From: an uncultured Clostridium sp.
GTDB lineage: Bacteria > Bacillota > Clostridia > TANB77 > CAG-508
Length of the DNA: 63,973 nt
NCBI GenBank assembly: GCA_947653235.1
Contig: CANTGH010000002.1
Coordinates: 75,155 to 139,127, forward strand
Reading direction: 5' to 3'
Part shown: positions 50,409 to 59,827 of the stretch, piece after piece
How the letters are laid out: each line of letters starts with the position of its first letter
Numbering within the stretch: position 1 is the stretch's first letter
Made by a program: the position numbers and the translations under genes
Notes under the pieces: generated by a model
Told to the model about the DNA's origin: nothing
The model's input: the letters and a program-made list of their open reading frames with translations, nothing else
Databases searched by the model: none

Positions 50409-51485
50409 ATGATATATATCAAAGCCTATTTAGTTTTAAATTTAGGAGATGACTTATTTTTACAATTGCTAGCCCAAAGGTATAAAAATACTCAATTTTT
50501 AGCAATCTGTCCCAAAACTTATCCAAAGCAACTGAATAAAAATGTAAACTGCATTAATGAAAATAGCAAAATAACTAAAATAATTAATAAATTCATTCAA
50601 ATGATTTCTTTAAAAAAATCCTCACTTAAAAGTTATTTGCTTCAAAAAAGTGATGCTATCATAGAAATTGGTGGAAGCATGTTTATGGAAAATAGATGGA
50701 CAAGAGAACAAGAATATCCAGACAAAGCTTATTATATTTTAGGTTCTAATTTTGGTCCATATGAAACCGAAGCATTTTATCAAAAGTATAATACGATATT
50801 TTCAAAAGCAAAAGATGTTTGTTTTCGAGAAGAACACTCTTATCAATTATTTAAAAATTTGCCCAATGTCAGATGGGCTTCTGATATTGTATTTTCTTTA
50901 GATACATCTTCTATAACAATAACGAATGCTAAAAAAGTTGTAATGTCCATAGTAGATTGTAGTAGAAAAGCAAAGCCAGAGTATAAAAAAGAGTATGAAA
51001 ATAAAATCATAGATATGATCCATTTTTTTGATAAAAAAGGTTATGAAGTAGTTTTGATGTCATATTGTAAAGAAGAAGGAGACGAAGAGGCAATTCATTC
51101 TATCTTAAATCAAATAACAGAAGAAACATTAAGAGCAAAAATCAAGACGTATTTTTATAATGGAAATATACAAGAAGCATTAAATATTATGGGAGATTGC
51201 CAAATTGTTGTAGGTACTAGATTTCATGCTAATATTTTAGGACTTGTATTGAATAAAACAATTCTTCCTATTGCTTATAGTGATAAAACTTTAAATGTAT
51301 TAAAAGACATGAATTTTAAAGGAAAAGTTTTTGATATTAGAGATTTAAACAGTTTCGATGTTCAGTCTTTAACACAAGAAGATTTAAATTATCAATTGGA
51401 TGTATCTTTTCAAACTAAAGATGCATTTCAACATTTTGAAAAACTAGATCAATTATTAGGAGAAAAAAGAAATGGAGAAACATAA
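50409..51485 (+). CDS. Polysaccharide pyruvyl transferase family protein (second)
   Basis: The 358 residues open YIKAYLVLNLGDDLFLQLLA. They contain IIEIGGSMFMENRW, ILGSNFGPYETEAF and VVGTRFHANILGL, the family blocks. It is shorter and more divergent than the gene at 37 kb. Overlaps the next gene by 14 bases. Confidence 0.85.
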   Translation: MIYIKAYLVLNLGDDLFLQLLAQRYKNTQFLAICPKTYPKQLNKNVNCINENSKITKIINKFIQMISLKKSSLKSYLLQKSDAIIEIGGSMFMENRWTREQEYPDKAYYILGSNFGPYETEAFYQKYNTIFSKAKDVCFREEHSYQLFKNLPNVRWASDIVFSLDTSSITITNAKKVVMSIVDCSRKAKPEYKKEYENKIIDMIHFFDKKGYEVVLMSYCKEEGDEEAIHSILNQITEETLRAKIKTYFYNGNIQEALNIMGDCQIVVGTRFHANILGLVLNKTILPIAYSDKTLNVLKDMNFKGKVFDIRDLNSFDVQSLTQEDLNYQLDVSFQTKDAFQHFEKLDQLLGEKRNGET

Positions 51486-52425
51486 AAAAATTTCAATCAT
51501 TATTCCTACCTATAATAGAAAAGAAAAATTAGAAAAATGTATCGATAGCATATTAAATCAAACATATCACAATTTTGAAATCATCATTGTTGATGATGGC
51601 TCAACAGATGGAACACAAGAATGGTTGGAAGCAAAATACAAAACCAATTCCAGGATAATTTATCTTATCAATTCTCAAAATAGTGGTGCAGGATTTAGTC
51701 GAAAAAGGGGATATGATAAAGCACAAGGCGAATATATAATTTTCTGCGATGATGATGATTACTATACAGATAATGAGTTTTTTTCAGAAGCAGTTAGAAT
51801 CTTTGAAAAAGAAAATATAATGTTAATTTGTTCTAATTCATATACACGATATGAATCAGAAGATAAATATGTATTACATAAATTAAATTTTAATAATCTT
51901 ATTTCAACACATGAATATTTAGAGAACTTTCAATATAACTATCAAAAACCCAATTCTACCTTTTCAACCATTTTCAGAAAAGATAGTTTAGAAAAATCGA
52001 ATTTTCATAGTATGCATATGGTCAACGATTCTTCTATTTATTTAAGAAGTTTATTAAATGAAGGAAAAGTGTTTGTAAATGAGAAAGCAATTGGCGTTTA
52101 TAGAATTCATGATAAAAACATTACATTTAACTTAAAAGCTGATTTTTTAGTAGAAAATTTGGAAGAAAAGAAATATATCTACCATAAAATTATAGAAAAT
52201 CAAATTTTTAAAGATCCAGACACTTGGTTTGAACAACAAATTCGTTTGACAGTTGAATATTTTTTAAGGGAAACAGTATCTTCAAAGCAAGAAAAAGAAA
52301 AAATCTTTACTTGGATAAAAGAAAATGACAAACAAGGAAAGCAATTAGTATTTCAATTAAAATTATTTTTCATCAAGCGAAACATAAAAAATATACTAAA
52401 AAATGTTGTAAATATTGTAAAATAA
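51472..52425 (+). CDS. GT2 glycosyltransferase (C)
   Basis: GT-A enzyme: ISIIIPTYNRKEKLEKCIDS, DDGSTDGTQEWLE, and IIFCDDDDYYTD (DxD). The 317 residues end with a basic helical tail. It is the last clear gene of the polysaccharide cluster. Confidence 0.92.
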   Translation: MEKHKKISIIIPTYNRKEKLEKCIDSILNQTYHNFEIIIVDDGSTDGTQEWLEAKYKTNSRIIYLINSQNSGAGFSRKRGYDKAQGEYIIFCDDDDYYTDNEFFSEAVRIFEKENIMLICSNSYTRYESEDKYVLHKLNFNNLISTHEYLENFQYNYQKPNSTFSTIFRKDSLEKSNFHSMHMVNDSSIYLRSLLNEGKVFVNEKAIGVYRIHDKNITFNLKADFLVENLEEKKYIYHKIIENQIFKDPDTWFEQQIRLTVEYFLRETVSSKQEKEKIFTWIKENDKQGKQLVFQLKLFFIKRNIKNILKNVVNIVK

Positions 52426-52444
52426 ATATAGAGAAGAGAAAAAT

Positions 52445-52760
52445 ATGTACTACACTTATATCCTCCGATGCACAGACAATTCCCTCTACACTGGCATCAC
52501 CACCGACCTTTCCCGTCGCATGCAAGAGCATTTTTCACGGAAATGAAAAATGTGCTAAATACACCTTACGTCACAAACCTCAAAAGCTAGAAATGGCATG
52601 GGAAAGCGAAAATAGAGTCCTTGCATCCAAATTAGAATTTCATATCAAAAAAGATTTAACCAAAGAGCAAAAAGAAAAACTCATCCAAAATCCCAAAAAT
52701 CTAGAACCATTTTTAGGACACAAAATCGATTGTTTTTTTTATAAAAAAGTAAAATTTTAA
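52445..52760 (+). CDS. GIY-YIG domain protein, expressed through a +1 shift at CGG
   Basis: Small nuclease-fold protein of the UPF0213/YhbQ type. The frame from ATG 52445 reads MYYTYILRCTDNSLYTGITT and RRMQEHFS, then CGG at codon 32 (52538-52540), after which the unshifted frame stops at once. Skipping C gives GNEKCAKYTLRHKPQKLEM, then the conserved C-terminal half, to TAA at 52758. 104 residues, typical. Codon choice (CTC, TCC, CGC) is more GC-biased than the neighbours. The activity is not known for this small group. Confidence 0.9.
52538..52540 (+). other. +1 recoding site: in-frame CGG (GIY-YIG)
   Basis: Context TTT TCA CGG AAA TGA. Skipping C52538 makes GGA AAT GAA and avoids the TGA. 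Confidence 0.88.
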
Positions 52761-52770
52761 ACAAAGGGTA

Positions 52771-52799
52771 TTGAAGTACACATAAAAATGTGCTATAAT
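52771..52799 (+). promoter_or_regulatory. Promoter of the HD hydrolase gene
   Basis: TTGAAG (52771-52776), 17 bp, TATAAT (52794-52799). Confidence 0.7.
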
Positions 52800-52882
52800 T
52801 TCCTCATAAGAAACTTTATCAATATGTCTTCCTTGTGTGACAACAAGCTTAGCCAAAAGACAAATAAAGGAGGAAAATAAAA

Positions 52883-54034
52883 ATGGTCCAATTAACGTTA
52901 AACAATTTAAAAGCAGTCAATGAAGTTTGCAAAAGATTAAACATTCTTCGGCGATGGAGTTCCTATGTAACAGAAGGTAAACACAATGAACTTGCCAAAC
53001 AATCCCTAAACTGTATAACAGCCTATATGTTAGCCTCTTGTTGTGAAGCAAGAGGACAAACCATAAAATGGGAATTATTTCCTAAAATTGCGTTATACAG
53101 AGCTTTTCAAAAAGTGTATGTGTATTTTGACATTCCTGAACACATTATTGATGAAATCTGTCAAATCGGAACTGTCACAAAAGACGACTTTTTCGAAGAA
53201 ACTACACAGATTATACGGGAAACCACCGATGATCAATTTGCTGCATTCATTTCCGAAGGCATTGGAACTTATGAAATGCAAATTTACCGCGTTGCCACAA
53301 AAATTGCAACGTTAGTAGAATTGGTAGGAAATCAGCATAATATGAGTGCCATTGAATTTAACGAACAAAAAGACAGAATTTCCGATTATTTGGAAAATTT
53401 CTTAGATATGCCAGGCGTAAAAGAAATGAAACACATCAATAGCAAAATTTTTAAGCTATTACTTGAAATTTCTCGGTTGAGAAATAAAACAAGATGGTCT
53501 GTCATGTGCTACACAATTGAATGCCCTGTATTAGGACATTTATTTGATACAGCTGTATATGGTTATTTATCCGTATTAGAAGCATTTCAGGATGAGAAAA
53601 AAGCGACCCAAATGTTTTGGCAAGGAATTTGGCATGATGTTCCTGAAAGATGGACAGGAGATTTTCCATCACCAATCAAAAAGCGCATCAAAGGGCTTCG
53701 TAGTGTTTTAAAAGTATACGAAGAAAAGATGTTAGAAGAAAAATTCTATACGGTTTTGCCAGATTTTATTTCTGATCGCATTCGAATTTTATTGGCAAAA
53801 GAGGAAGAAGATCCAGAATTCAACCAATTCTTCAAAGGAGCCGATTATTTGTCTGCGGATTCAGAATGCTGGCGCTTTTATAAAACAGGTTCCAGAGATG
53901 AATATTTCTTCAAAATAGCCATCACCAATTTCCAGAAAGAATTGGACGCAGGAATTTATAAGCTTTCGCCAACTTGTTATCAGTTGCATCGGTATTTTTA
54001 TGAATATGCCGAAAATTTGAAGTTAAGAGCTTAA
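52883..54034 (+). CDS. HD-domain hydrolase (YfbR-like) with four in-frame CGG codons
   Basis: Predicted metal-dependent phosphohydrolase of 383 residues. HD motifs are VLGHLFD, GIWHDVPERWTGD and GADYLSADSECW. The frame stays open through CGG codons 23, 112, 198 and 370 (52949, 53216, 53474, 53990). A +1 shift at the first would meet a stop within seven codons, so here CGG must be read in frame, as Arg or another amino acid, or the gene is not expressed. The gene is also enriched in CGC relative to its neighbours, suggesting recent transfer. It has its own promoter, AAAGGAGG and terminator. Confidence 0.85.
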   Translation: MVQLTLNNLKAVNEVCKRLNILRRWSSYVTEGKHNELAKQSLNCITAYMLASCCEARGQTIKWELFPKIALYRAFQKVYVYFDIPEHIIDEICQIGTVTKDDFFEETTQIIRETTDDQFAAFISEGIGTYEMQIYRVATKIATLVELVGNQHNMSAIEFNEQKDRISDYLENFLDMPGVKEMKHINSKIFKLLLEISRLRNKTRWSVMCYTIECPVLGHLFDTAVYGYLSVLEAFQDEKKATQMFWQGIWHDVPERWTGDFPSPIKKRIKGLRSVLKVYEEKMLEEKFYTVLPDFISDRIRILLAKEEEDPEFNQFFKGADYLSADSECWRFYKTGSRDEYFFKIAITNFQKELDAGIYKLSPTCYQLHRYFYEYAENLKLRA

Positions 54035-54043
54035 GTTAAACCT

Positions 54044-54075
54044 AAAGTCAACTTGTTTTCAAGTTGACTTTTTTC
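54044..54075 (+). terminator. Intrinsic terminator after the HD gene
   Basis: Perfect 12-bp stem AAAGTCAACTTG (54044-54055) with CAAGTTGACTTT (54060-54071), TTTT loop, T run. Confidence 0.9.
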
Positions 54076-54086
54076 TTTCCAAAATC

Positions 54087-54115
54087 TTGTCAGAAAAATC
54101 AATTTATGATACAAT
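54087..54115 (+). promoter_or_regulatory. Promoter of the recU-like gene
   Basis: TTGTCA (54087-54092), 17 bp, TACAAT (54110-54115), 24 bases before the ATG. Confidence 0.7.
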
Positions 54116-54139
54116 TCAAAATATAAAGGAGTTTTCCAA

Positions 54140-54709
54140 ATGGGCATGTCAATCCAAGAATATCGAAACTTAATTCAAAAACAAAATCAAACACCAAAAA
54201 ATCAAAAACGCCAATTACAAGGCAAAATCAACCGTGAAATGGGCAAAAATTTCGAAGAACAAATCGAAACCATTGCGCAAATTTATCGTTTGCAACAACT
54301 TGCGATCATTGAAAAAACGCCAGAACCCATGAAAATTTTAAAACACATCGAAAATGGACGTTTTGAAGCTGTTTTTTCAAAATGTGCCCAACCAGACTTC
54401 AAAGGTATTCTAAAAGGCGGTAGAACGGTCGTATTTGATGCTAAATTTACGGAGTCGAATAGGATATCGTATCAGGCTCTGAGTGATCACCAGCGTAATG
54501 TTTTGAGCCAATATAGCGATTTGGGTGCTATGGCATTTGTTTTGGTTGGTTTTGCAGATGGGAATATGTATAAAATTGATATTCAATCCTGGATTCATAT
54601 GCAGACTATTTTTGGTCACAAACATATCAAACAGCAAGAACTAGAAGATAAGCATTGGAAAGCCAAAAAAACGAAAAATGGACTAATTGATTTCTTAGAA
54701 ATTTGTTAA
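54140..54709 (+). CDS. recU: RecU-like Holliday junction resolvase
   Basis: Structure-specific nuclease resolving recombination junctions. The 189 residues have the basic N-terminal QGKINREMGKNFEEQIETIA, the nuclease core PDFKGILKGGRTVVFDAKFT (D...D-A-K, near residue 83) and LSDHQRNVLSQYSDLGAMAF. The divergent core has FDAKFTES instead of the more common FEAKxT, so it may be a paralogue of the canonical recU. Confidence 0.8.
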   Translation: MGMSIQEYRNLIQKQNQTPKNQKRQLQGKINREMGKNFEEQIETIAQIYRLQQLAIIEKTPEPMKILKHIENGRFEAVFSKCAQPDFKGILKGGRTVVFDAKFTESNRISYQALSDHQRNVLSQYSDLGAMAFVLVGFADGNMYKIDIQSWIHMQTIFGHKHIKQQELEDKHWKAKKTKNGLIDFLEIC

Positions 54710-54722
54710 AAGGAGGATACAA

Positions 54723-56363
54723 ATGAACAAATTGAAAAAAGGAATGGCAAAAATGTCAGAAGAGGTAAAGCAATTAGGAAAAAAATTTCCACTTACGCTA
54801 TTCATTATTTTTTGTGTGACTATTTTATGCACCATTGCCATTGACCAAGATTTTTCCAAAAGTACAGATGAAATGTTAGAAAAAATTTATCTATTTGGTG
54901 CTATTTGGGCAGTAGGAACCATTTTTGCAGAAGTGTGGCTTCTGAAAAAGACCAATCGAATTATCGGATATGGAATAACAGGTCTTATCAGTTTTATATT
55001 TGTTCACACTTTAACCAAAAATCCTAGCCTCAGTGTGGAAAAAATGGAGATGATAGGACGATTTTTAGCCACTTATGTGCTCACATTAGGCTTGCTTAGC
55101 ATGTATCAATCCATGAAAAAACAAAATTTAACGTTAGAACAATATTTTTTAAAAATATTTCGTGATTTATTCAATTTTACCACCACATACATTATTTTAA
55201 ATATTGGTTTTGTGATTTTAACCTCTATATTTGTACAATTAATCTTGGATGGACATTATGGAAGTATCATGGAAAGAATTTTTGCTTTGTTGTTTGGCTT
55301 ATTTTATGTGCCAGCAATGGTGTATACCTTTTCAGGTATTTCGAAAAAAGAAATCAATTCTTTTATCAAAGGTTTGGTTCTATATGTTTTATTGCCACTT
55401 ACATTGATTGCAATGGCTATTATTTACTTATATATTGCGAAGATTTTAATTTTAAAAGATATGCCACAAAATACGATTTATCGCATTTTAGCTAGTATTT
55501 TCATCGTTGCTTTTCCGATTTGGAATATGGCCAAAAATTATACACAAAACAAAAAAATCTTACAAAAAATTGTAACAAGTTTACCCTATTTATATGCACC
55601 ATTTTTGTTACTAGAAATGTATTCGATTGGCACAAGAATCCAAGGATTTGGTATAACACCAATGCGTTATATTTCGTGCTTATTTATCGTATTTCAAGTC
55701 ATTGTGTTGGTTCTTACGATTTATCGCAAAAGCGAAAAAATTTCGCATATTTTTATTTATGCCATTGGATTAAGCGTGATTATATTGATTTCACCTTGGC
55801 ATTATGAAAATGTATCCAATTGGAGTCAAAAAGCGATTTTAGAGAAAAATATGACACCCAACACAACCTTTGAAAGTTTATCAACTAAGGAAAAAGACAA
55901 AGTCAAAAGTGCCTACGAATATTTAAAATATAGTCCAAATGGTAAAAAATATATACCCTCTAACTGGTCAGAAGAAGAAAAGGCAAAAATAGAAGAATAT
56001 CACAATGAAAAAAGAAGAAATTATGATTATCCAGACTATATTTCATTATCTTGCAAATTAGAAGCCGATATTCAAGCATACCGAAAAATAACTTATGTAA
56101 AAGGCAGAAATGATAACGATATTTATGCCACAATAAAATTAGAACCAGACAACCGAACCATTGATCTAAATACCAAAATTCAAGAAATCATTCGTCAAAA
56201 TCAAATCGATGAAAGGCAAGTAGAAGAAGAATTTCGAAAAAATCCAATCGTTCCAATCAGCGATACAGAAGATTTTTACATTTCTAGAATTTATTTTAGT
56301 TATTACAAAACTACGCAAAAGTTTAATTATTTGGATATAGAAGGTTATATTTTAGAAAAATAA
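54723..56363 (+). CDS. DUF4153-type polytopic membrane protein
   Basis: The 546 residues include about ten membrane helices (residues ~22-370). The region FSGISKKEINSFIKGLVLYV is characteristic of the DUF4153 family, whose function is unknown. The soluble C-terminal ~170 residues contain YEYLKYSPNGKKYIPSNWSE. AAAGGAGG precedes the ATG. It is probably co-transcribed with recU (13-base gap). Confidence 0.75.
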   Translation: MNKLKKGMAKMSEEVKQLGKKFPLTLFIIFCVTILCTIAIDQDFSKSTDEMLEKIYLFGAIWAVGTIFAEVWLLKKTNRIIGYGITGLISFIFVHTLTKNPSLSVEKMEMIGRFLATYVLTLGLLSMYQSMKKQNLTLEQYFLKIFRDLFNFTTTYIILNIGFVILTSIFVQLILDGHYGSIMERIFALLFGLFYVPAMVYTFSGISKKEINSFIKGLVLYVLLPLTLIAMAIIYLYIAKILILKDMPQNTIYRILASIFIVAFPIWNMAKNYTQNKKILQKIVTSLPYLYAPFLLLEMYSIGTRIQGFGITPMRYISCLFIVFQVIVLVLTIYRKSEKISHIFIYAIGLSVIILISPWHYENVSNWSQKAILEKNMTPNTTFESLSTKEKDKVKSAYEYLKYSPNGKKYIPSNWSEEEKAKIEEYHNEKRRNYDYPDYISLSCKLEADIQAYRKITYVKGRNDNDIYATIKLEPDNRTIDLNTKIQEIIRQNQIDERQVEEEFRKNPIVPISDTEDFYISRIYFSYYKTTQKFNYLDIEGYILEK

Positions 56364-56375
56364 GTGCTAAAAAAA

Positions 56376-56415
56376 TCCAGCTACTTTAACACAAGTAGCT
56401 GGATAAAAATTTTTA
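56376..56415 (+). terminator. Intrinsic terminator after the DUF4153 gene
   Basis: Perfect 11-bp stem TCCAGCTACTT (56376-56386) with AAGTAGCTGGA (56393-56403), 6-base loop, followed by TAAAAATTTTT. Confidence 0.85.
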
Positions 56416-56838
56416 ATCCAATTAAATACTTTCCGAAATGCGACAGGTCAGTAAATGAAAATTGTTATTGTTGTATAACCAATATTCATAAAATAACCAA
56501 TTTTTTCGCTACAACAACAGCATTTTGAAAGGAATTCAAGGCAAAAAAAGTAAGTTTTTTTCAATTTAATTTTTACAGAATGCTTTAAAACACATTTTAT
56601 GGCGTTTTAAAGCATTTTAAGATGCCAGGAATGATTTATGTCTATTCAAAGTCTAAAAACGCTGCTAAGGGAATTCTAATGCATTGTCAAAAAACATTGT
56701 TTTTTCGATAGAGCAATTTTTAGGGCATTTAAGGCACCAAACGAGCCCATAGATTGATTTCTGGGGAATTTTAATGATTTTTCTTGTTTTTTACATAAAA
56801 CGGCTTTTATTTTGCCTATTTTTGAAAAGCAAACCAAG
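56416..56838. other. Long non-coding gap with a 13-bp hairpin
   Basis: No supportable gene in about 420 bases on either strand. A perfect 13-bp inverted repeat, AATGCTTTAAAAC (56579-56591) and GTTTTAAAGCATT (56604-56616), is flanked by related fragments (TAAGATGCC, GGCATTTAAGGC). This could be a decayed small mobile element or an unannotated RNA. Nothing is recognised. Confidence 0.45.
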
Positions 56839-56840
56839 AA

Positions 56841-56894
56841 TTAATAAAATCTTAATAATTTCTCTATTTTTTCTTAATAAATTTATGGTATAAT
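56841..56894 (+). promoter_or_regulatory. Response-regulator promoter with 11-bp-spaced direct repeats
   Basis: TTAATAA occurs at 56841, 56852 and 56874, that is, at multiples of 11 bp (11 and 22). It is followed by the extended -10 TGGTATAAT (56886-56894), with no good -35. Direct repeats at 11-bp steps upstream of a weak promoter are the usual form of OmpR/PhoB-family sites. They suggest autoregulation by the downstream regulator. Confidence 0.65.
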
Positions 56895-56926
56895 GATTTT
56901 AAACGAAAACAAAAGGGGAAGGAAAA

Positions 56927-57622
56927 ATGTATCATATTTTAGTTTGTGATGATGATAAAGAAATTGTGCAGGCCATTGAAATCTATTTAAGTCAAGAAGG
57001 TTATCATGTTTTAAAAGCCTATGATGGCAAACAATGTTTAGAACTTTTAGAAAATAATACTGTACATTTGATTATGTTAGACATCATGATGCCGAAAATG
57101 GATGGGATGGAAGCTTTGAGCAAAATTCGACAGGAGAAGGCTATACCAGTTATTATGTTATCTGCCAAATCTGAAGATGAAGACAAAATCAGTGGACTTA
57201 ACTTAGGGGCAGACGATTATGTCACCAAACCATTTAATCCACGCGAATTAATTGCACGTGTCAACTCTTGTATTCGTCGATATACGAAGCTTGGCATGAT
57301 GAATGAGACAGAAAACGAAAATATTTACCAAACGGGTGAACTAATTCTAGATGACAATTTCAAAAAAGTCACCGTAGATGATCAAGAAATCAAACTTACC
57401 CCAACAGAATACAACATTTTACTTTTCTTAATCAAAAACAAAGGAAAAGTCTATTCTATCGAGCAAATTTACCAAAACGTCTGGGCAGAAGATGCCTATG
57501 GTGCAGAAAATATCATAGCGGTTCATATCAGACACATCCGCGAAAAAATCGAAATCAATCCCAAAGATCCCAAATATTTAAAAGTAATCTGGGGCATTGG
57601 ATACAAAATTGAAACCCTGTAG
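56927..57622 (+). CDS. OmpR-family response regulator (VanR-like)
   Basis: The 231 residues comprise a receiver domain with the acidic pocket DDD (8-10), phospho-acceptor Asp52 in MLDIMMPKMDG and Lys101 in DYVTKPFNP. The winged-helix domain has KLTPTEYNILLFLIKNKGKV and VHIRHIREKIE. It partners the sensor kinase that begins 43 bases downstream. With the amidase and VanZ genes, a cell-envelope stress or glycopeptide response is plausible (inference). Confidence 0.93.
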   Translation: MYHILVCDDDKEIVQAIEIYLSQEGYHVLKAYDGKQCLELLENNTVHLIMLDIMMPKMDGMEALSKIRQEKAIPVIMLSAKSEDEDKISGLNLGADDYVTKPFNPRELIARVNSCIRRYTKLGMMNETENENIYQTGELILDDNFKKVTVDDQEIKLTPTEYNILLFLIKNKGKVYSIEQIYQNVWAEDAYGAENIIAVHIRHIREKIEINPKDPKYLKVIWGIGYKIETL

Positions 57623-57665
57623 GAGCACGTTGCAACGTGTCCACACCAATAAGGAGGAAAAAAAT

Positions 57666-59800
57666 ATGAAACAAAGTAAATTATTAAAAACCATTACCTA
57701 CATTTTAATTCCTATTATCATCGCTATCATGATTTTATCATTTTTATCCTATTATGGACAAAACTATGAAAACATTCGTACCAACGAAAAGGAGTATTTT
57801 GCAACAGACCAATTCGTTTCAAGGTACATGGATATTTTATCCACATTTTCCAATCGTTTAATTTACAAAAACGAAGAATTACCAACTTGCTATGATGGAG
57901 AAATGCAAATTGCCTATTTAGGAGATTATCAAAATTACGAAACCAGTATTCAAGATTGTTATGCTTTGATTATTTACCAAAACAAAGCTATTACCAATGT
58001 TGAACTTACAGCTGAGACAAACACCATTGAGAAAATCAAAAATTTTATTGCTCAAAATGAAAATGCCAAAAAAGTCAATATTTTAGCGGGAAATGTGGAA
58101 GCCGATTCCGATGTGATTTTAAATAAAGCCATTAAATATTTCGACTATTTTGAAACGAGATATTATACAATTGAAGCACAAGAACAGTCAGAAGAAGCAA
58201 TTGCAGTCACAGATGAATTAGAGCATGAAGAAGAAATTTACGAAGCACCAACCAAAACACAAACACGTAATTATATCACAACACACATCCAAGATTTTAC
58301 CATTTTTAGCTCTTACAAAGAAGAATTAAAGCAAAACGCAGGTGATATATACATCCAACAATTCTTGGGACGATACAATTCTTGGGGCGAAAAAATCTAC
58401 ATCATTTTGCCAATTGGTTTAGCTGGATTGTTTTTATTAGGAATTTATTTGATTATCAGTATAGGGCATACTAAAGGCAAAGAAGGAATTGACTTAAATG
58501 ACTTAGATAAAATTCCATATGAAGTCATTGGATTTGCTTTTCTAGTAGGAATGGGAATTGTAATATCCGTAATTTCTATATTCGATGGAGTCATGTTTAT
58601 TCAAGAAGATATGAATTTATTTTTCAGCATTTTACTAATGGCGTATGTGATAACTTATCTTTTATCTGCTGTTTTATTTGATACTACAGTAAAAAGAATA
58701 AAAGCCAAAACATTTTTCAAAAATACATGGACATATCAATGTTGTAAATGGATGATTTACATCATCAAAAAGCCAATACTTAAAATGAAACAATTGTGGA
58801 ATGAATCGATGCAAGCAGCAGGTTTGGTGAAGAAATTGTTAATGGTTATTCTGGGCTATTTGGTAATAGCGATACTTTTAATAGCTATTTTTCAGGGATT
58901 TGGTTTACTTTTGGCGATTGGTTTGGCAATTTACATTTTTTTCAAAATAGTAAAGCGAATCAATCGGTTTTACCAAGATAGAAAATCACTTAAAAGCAAT
59001 GTATGAAGGAAATCATCCAGAACCATTAAATGCAACTGATTTTACAAACGAATTTGAAAATATAGTGATGTATATTAACGACATTTCCAATGGATTTGAA
59101 AATGCTATTCAAGAAGGCATCAAAAGTGAGAGATTAAAAACAGAGTTGATTACAAATGTTTCTCATGATATCAAAACACCACTGACCTCAATTATTAATT
59201 ATGTTGATTTACTCAAAAAAGAAGAAATCGACAACGAAAAAGCTAAAGAATACATGGATGTTTTAGACAACAAATCACAAAGACTAAAAAAATTAACAGA
59301 AGATTTATTAGAGGCTTCCAAAGCATCATCTGGTAATGTCAAATTAAATTTGGAACGAATTAACATTGCAGAATTAATCAAACAATCTGTAGGTGAGTTT
59401 GAAGATAAATTCAAAGCAAAAAAATTGGAAATAATTAGCCGTTTTCCAGAAAAAGAAGTCTATATTGAAGCAGACAATCGCTATATGTATCGCATCATTG
59501 AAAATATTTTCACCAATGTTGCCAAATATAGCATGGAACATTCAAGAGTTTATGTAGATGTTTGGTTAACAGGAACACAAGTGAAAATTGCTGTTAAAAA
59601 TATTTCCAAAGAAGTATTAAATATATCAGAAGAAGAATTAATGCAACGTTTTGTAAGAGGAGATAAATCCAGAACTACAGAACGGAAGCGGACTTGGTAT
59701 TTCGATTTCTAAAAGTTTAACAGAAATTCAAAAAGGAACATTAACCCTAAAAATCGATGGCGATTTATTTAAAGTACAATTAACTTTCAACACCATCTAA
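57666..59800 (+). CDS. Sensor histidine kinase, expressed through two +1 shifts at CGG
   Basis: The ATG is 57666 (AAGGAGG 9 bases upstream). Segment 1 (433 residues) has one N-terminal helix, an extracellular domain and four or five membrane helices, then in-frame CGG at 58965. Skipping C gives GFTKIENHLKAMYEGNHPE and the kinase core with NVSHDIKTPLTS (His near residue 500). In-frame CGG at 59683 follows. Skipping again gives GSGLGISISKSLTE, the G2 box of the ATPase fold, and the stop at 59798. The total is 710 residues, usual for this VanS-like group. Unshifted, the protein would lack the catalytic half. Confidence 0.92.
58965..58967 (+). other. +1 recoding site: in-frame CGG (sensor kinase, first)
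   Basis: Context ATC AAT CGG TTT. Skipping C58965 makes GGT and joins the membrane part to the kinase part. Confidence 0.86.
59683..59685 (+). other. +1 recoding site: in-frame CGG (sensor kinase, second)
   Basis: Context ACA GAA CGG AAG CGG. Skipping C59683 makes GGA AGC GGA CTT, the conserved GSGL of the HATPase domain. Confidence 0.9.
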
Positions 59801-59827
59801 AAAATCATAACAAAGGAACTAAAAAAC

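Noticed and set aside
53216..53315. A shifted frame inside the HD gene as the true product
   Set aside because: Homology to HD hydrolases is in the unshifted frame on both sides of each CGG.
55520..55807. ORF inside the DUF4153 gene
   Set aside because: Shadow frame of a long coding region with no start signal.
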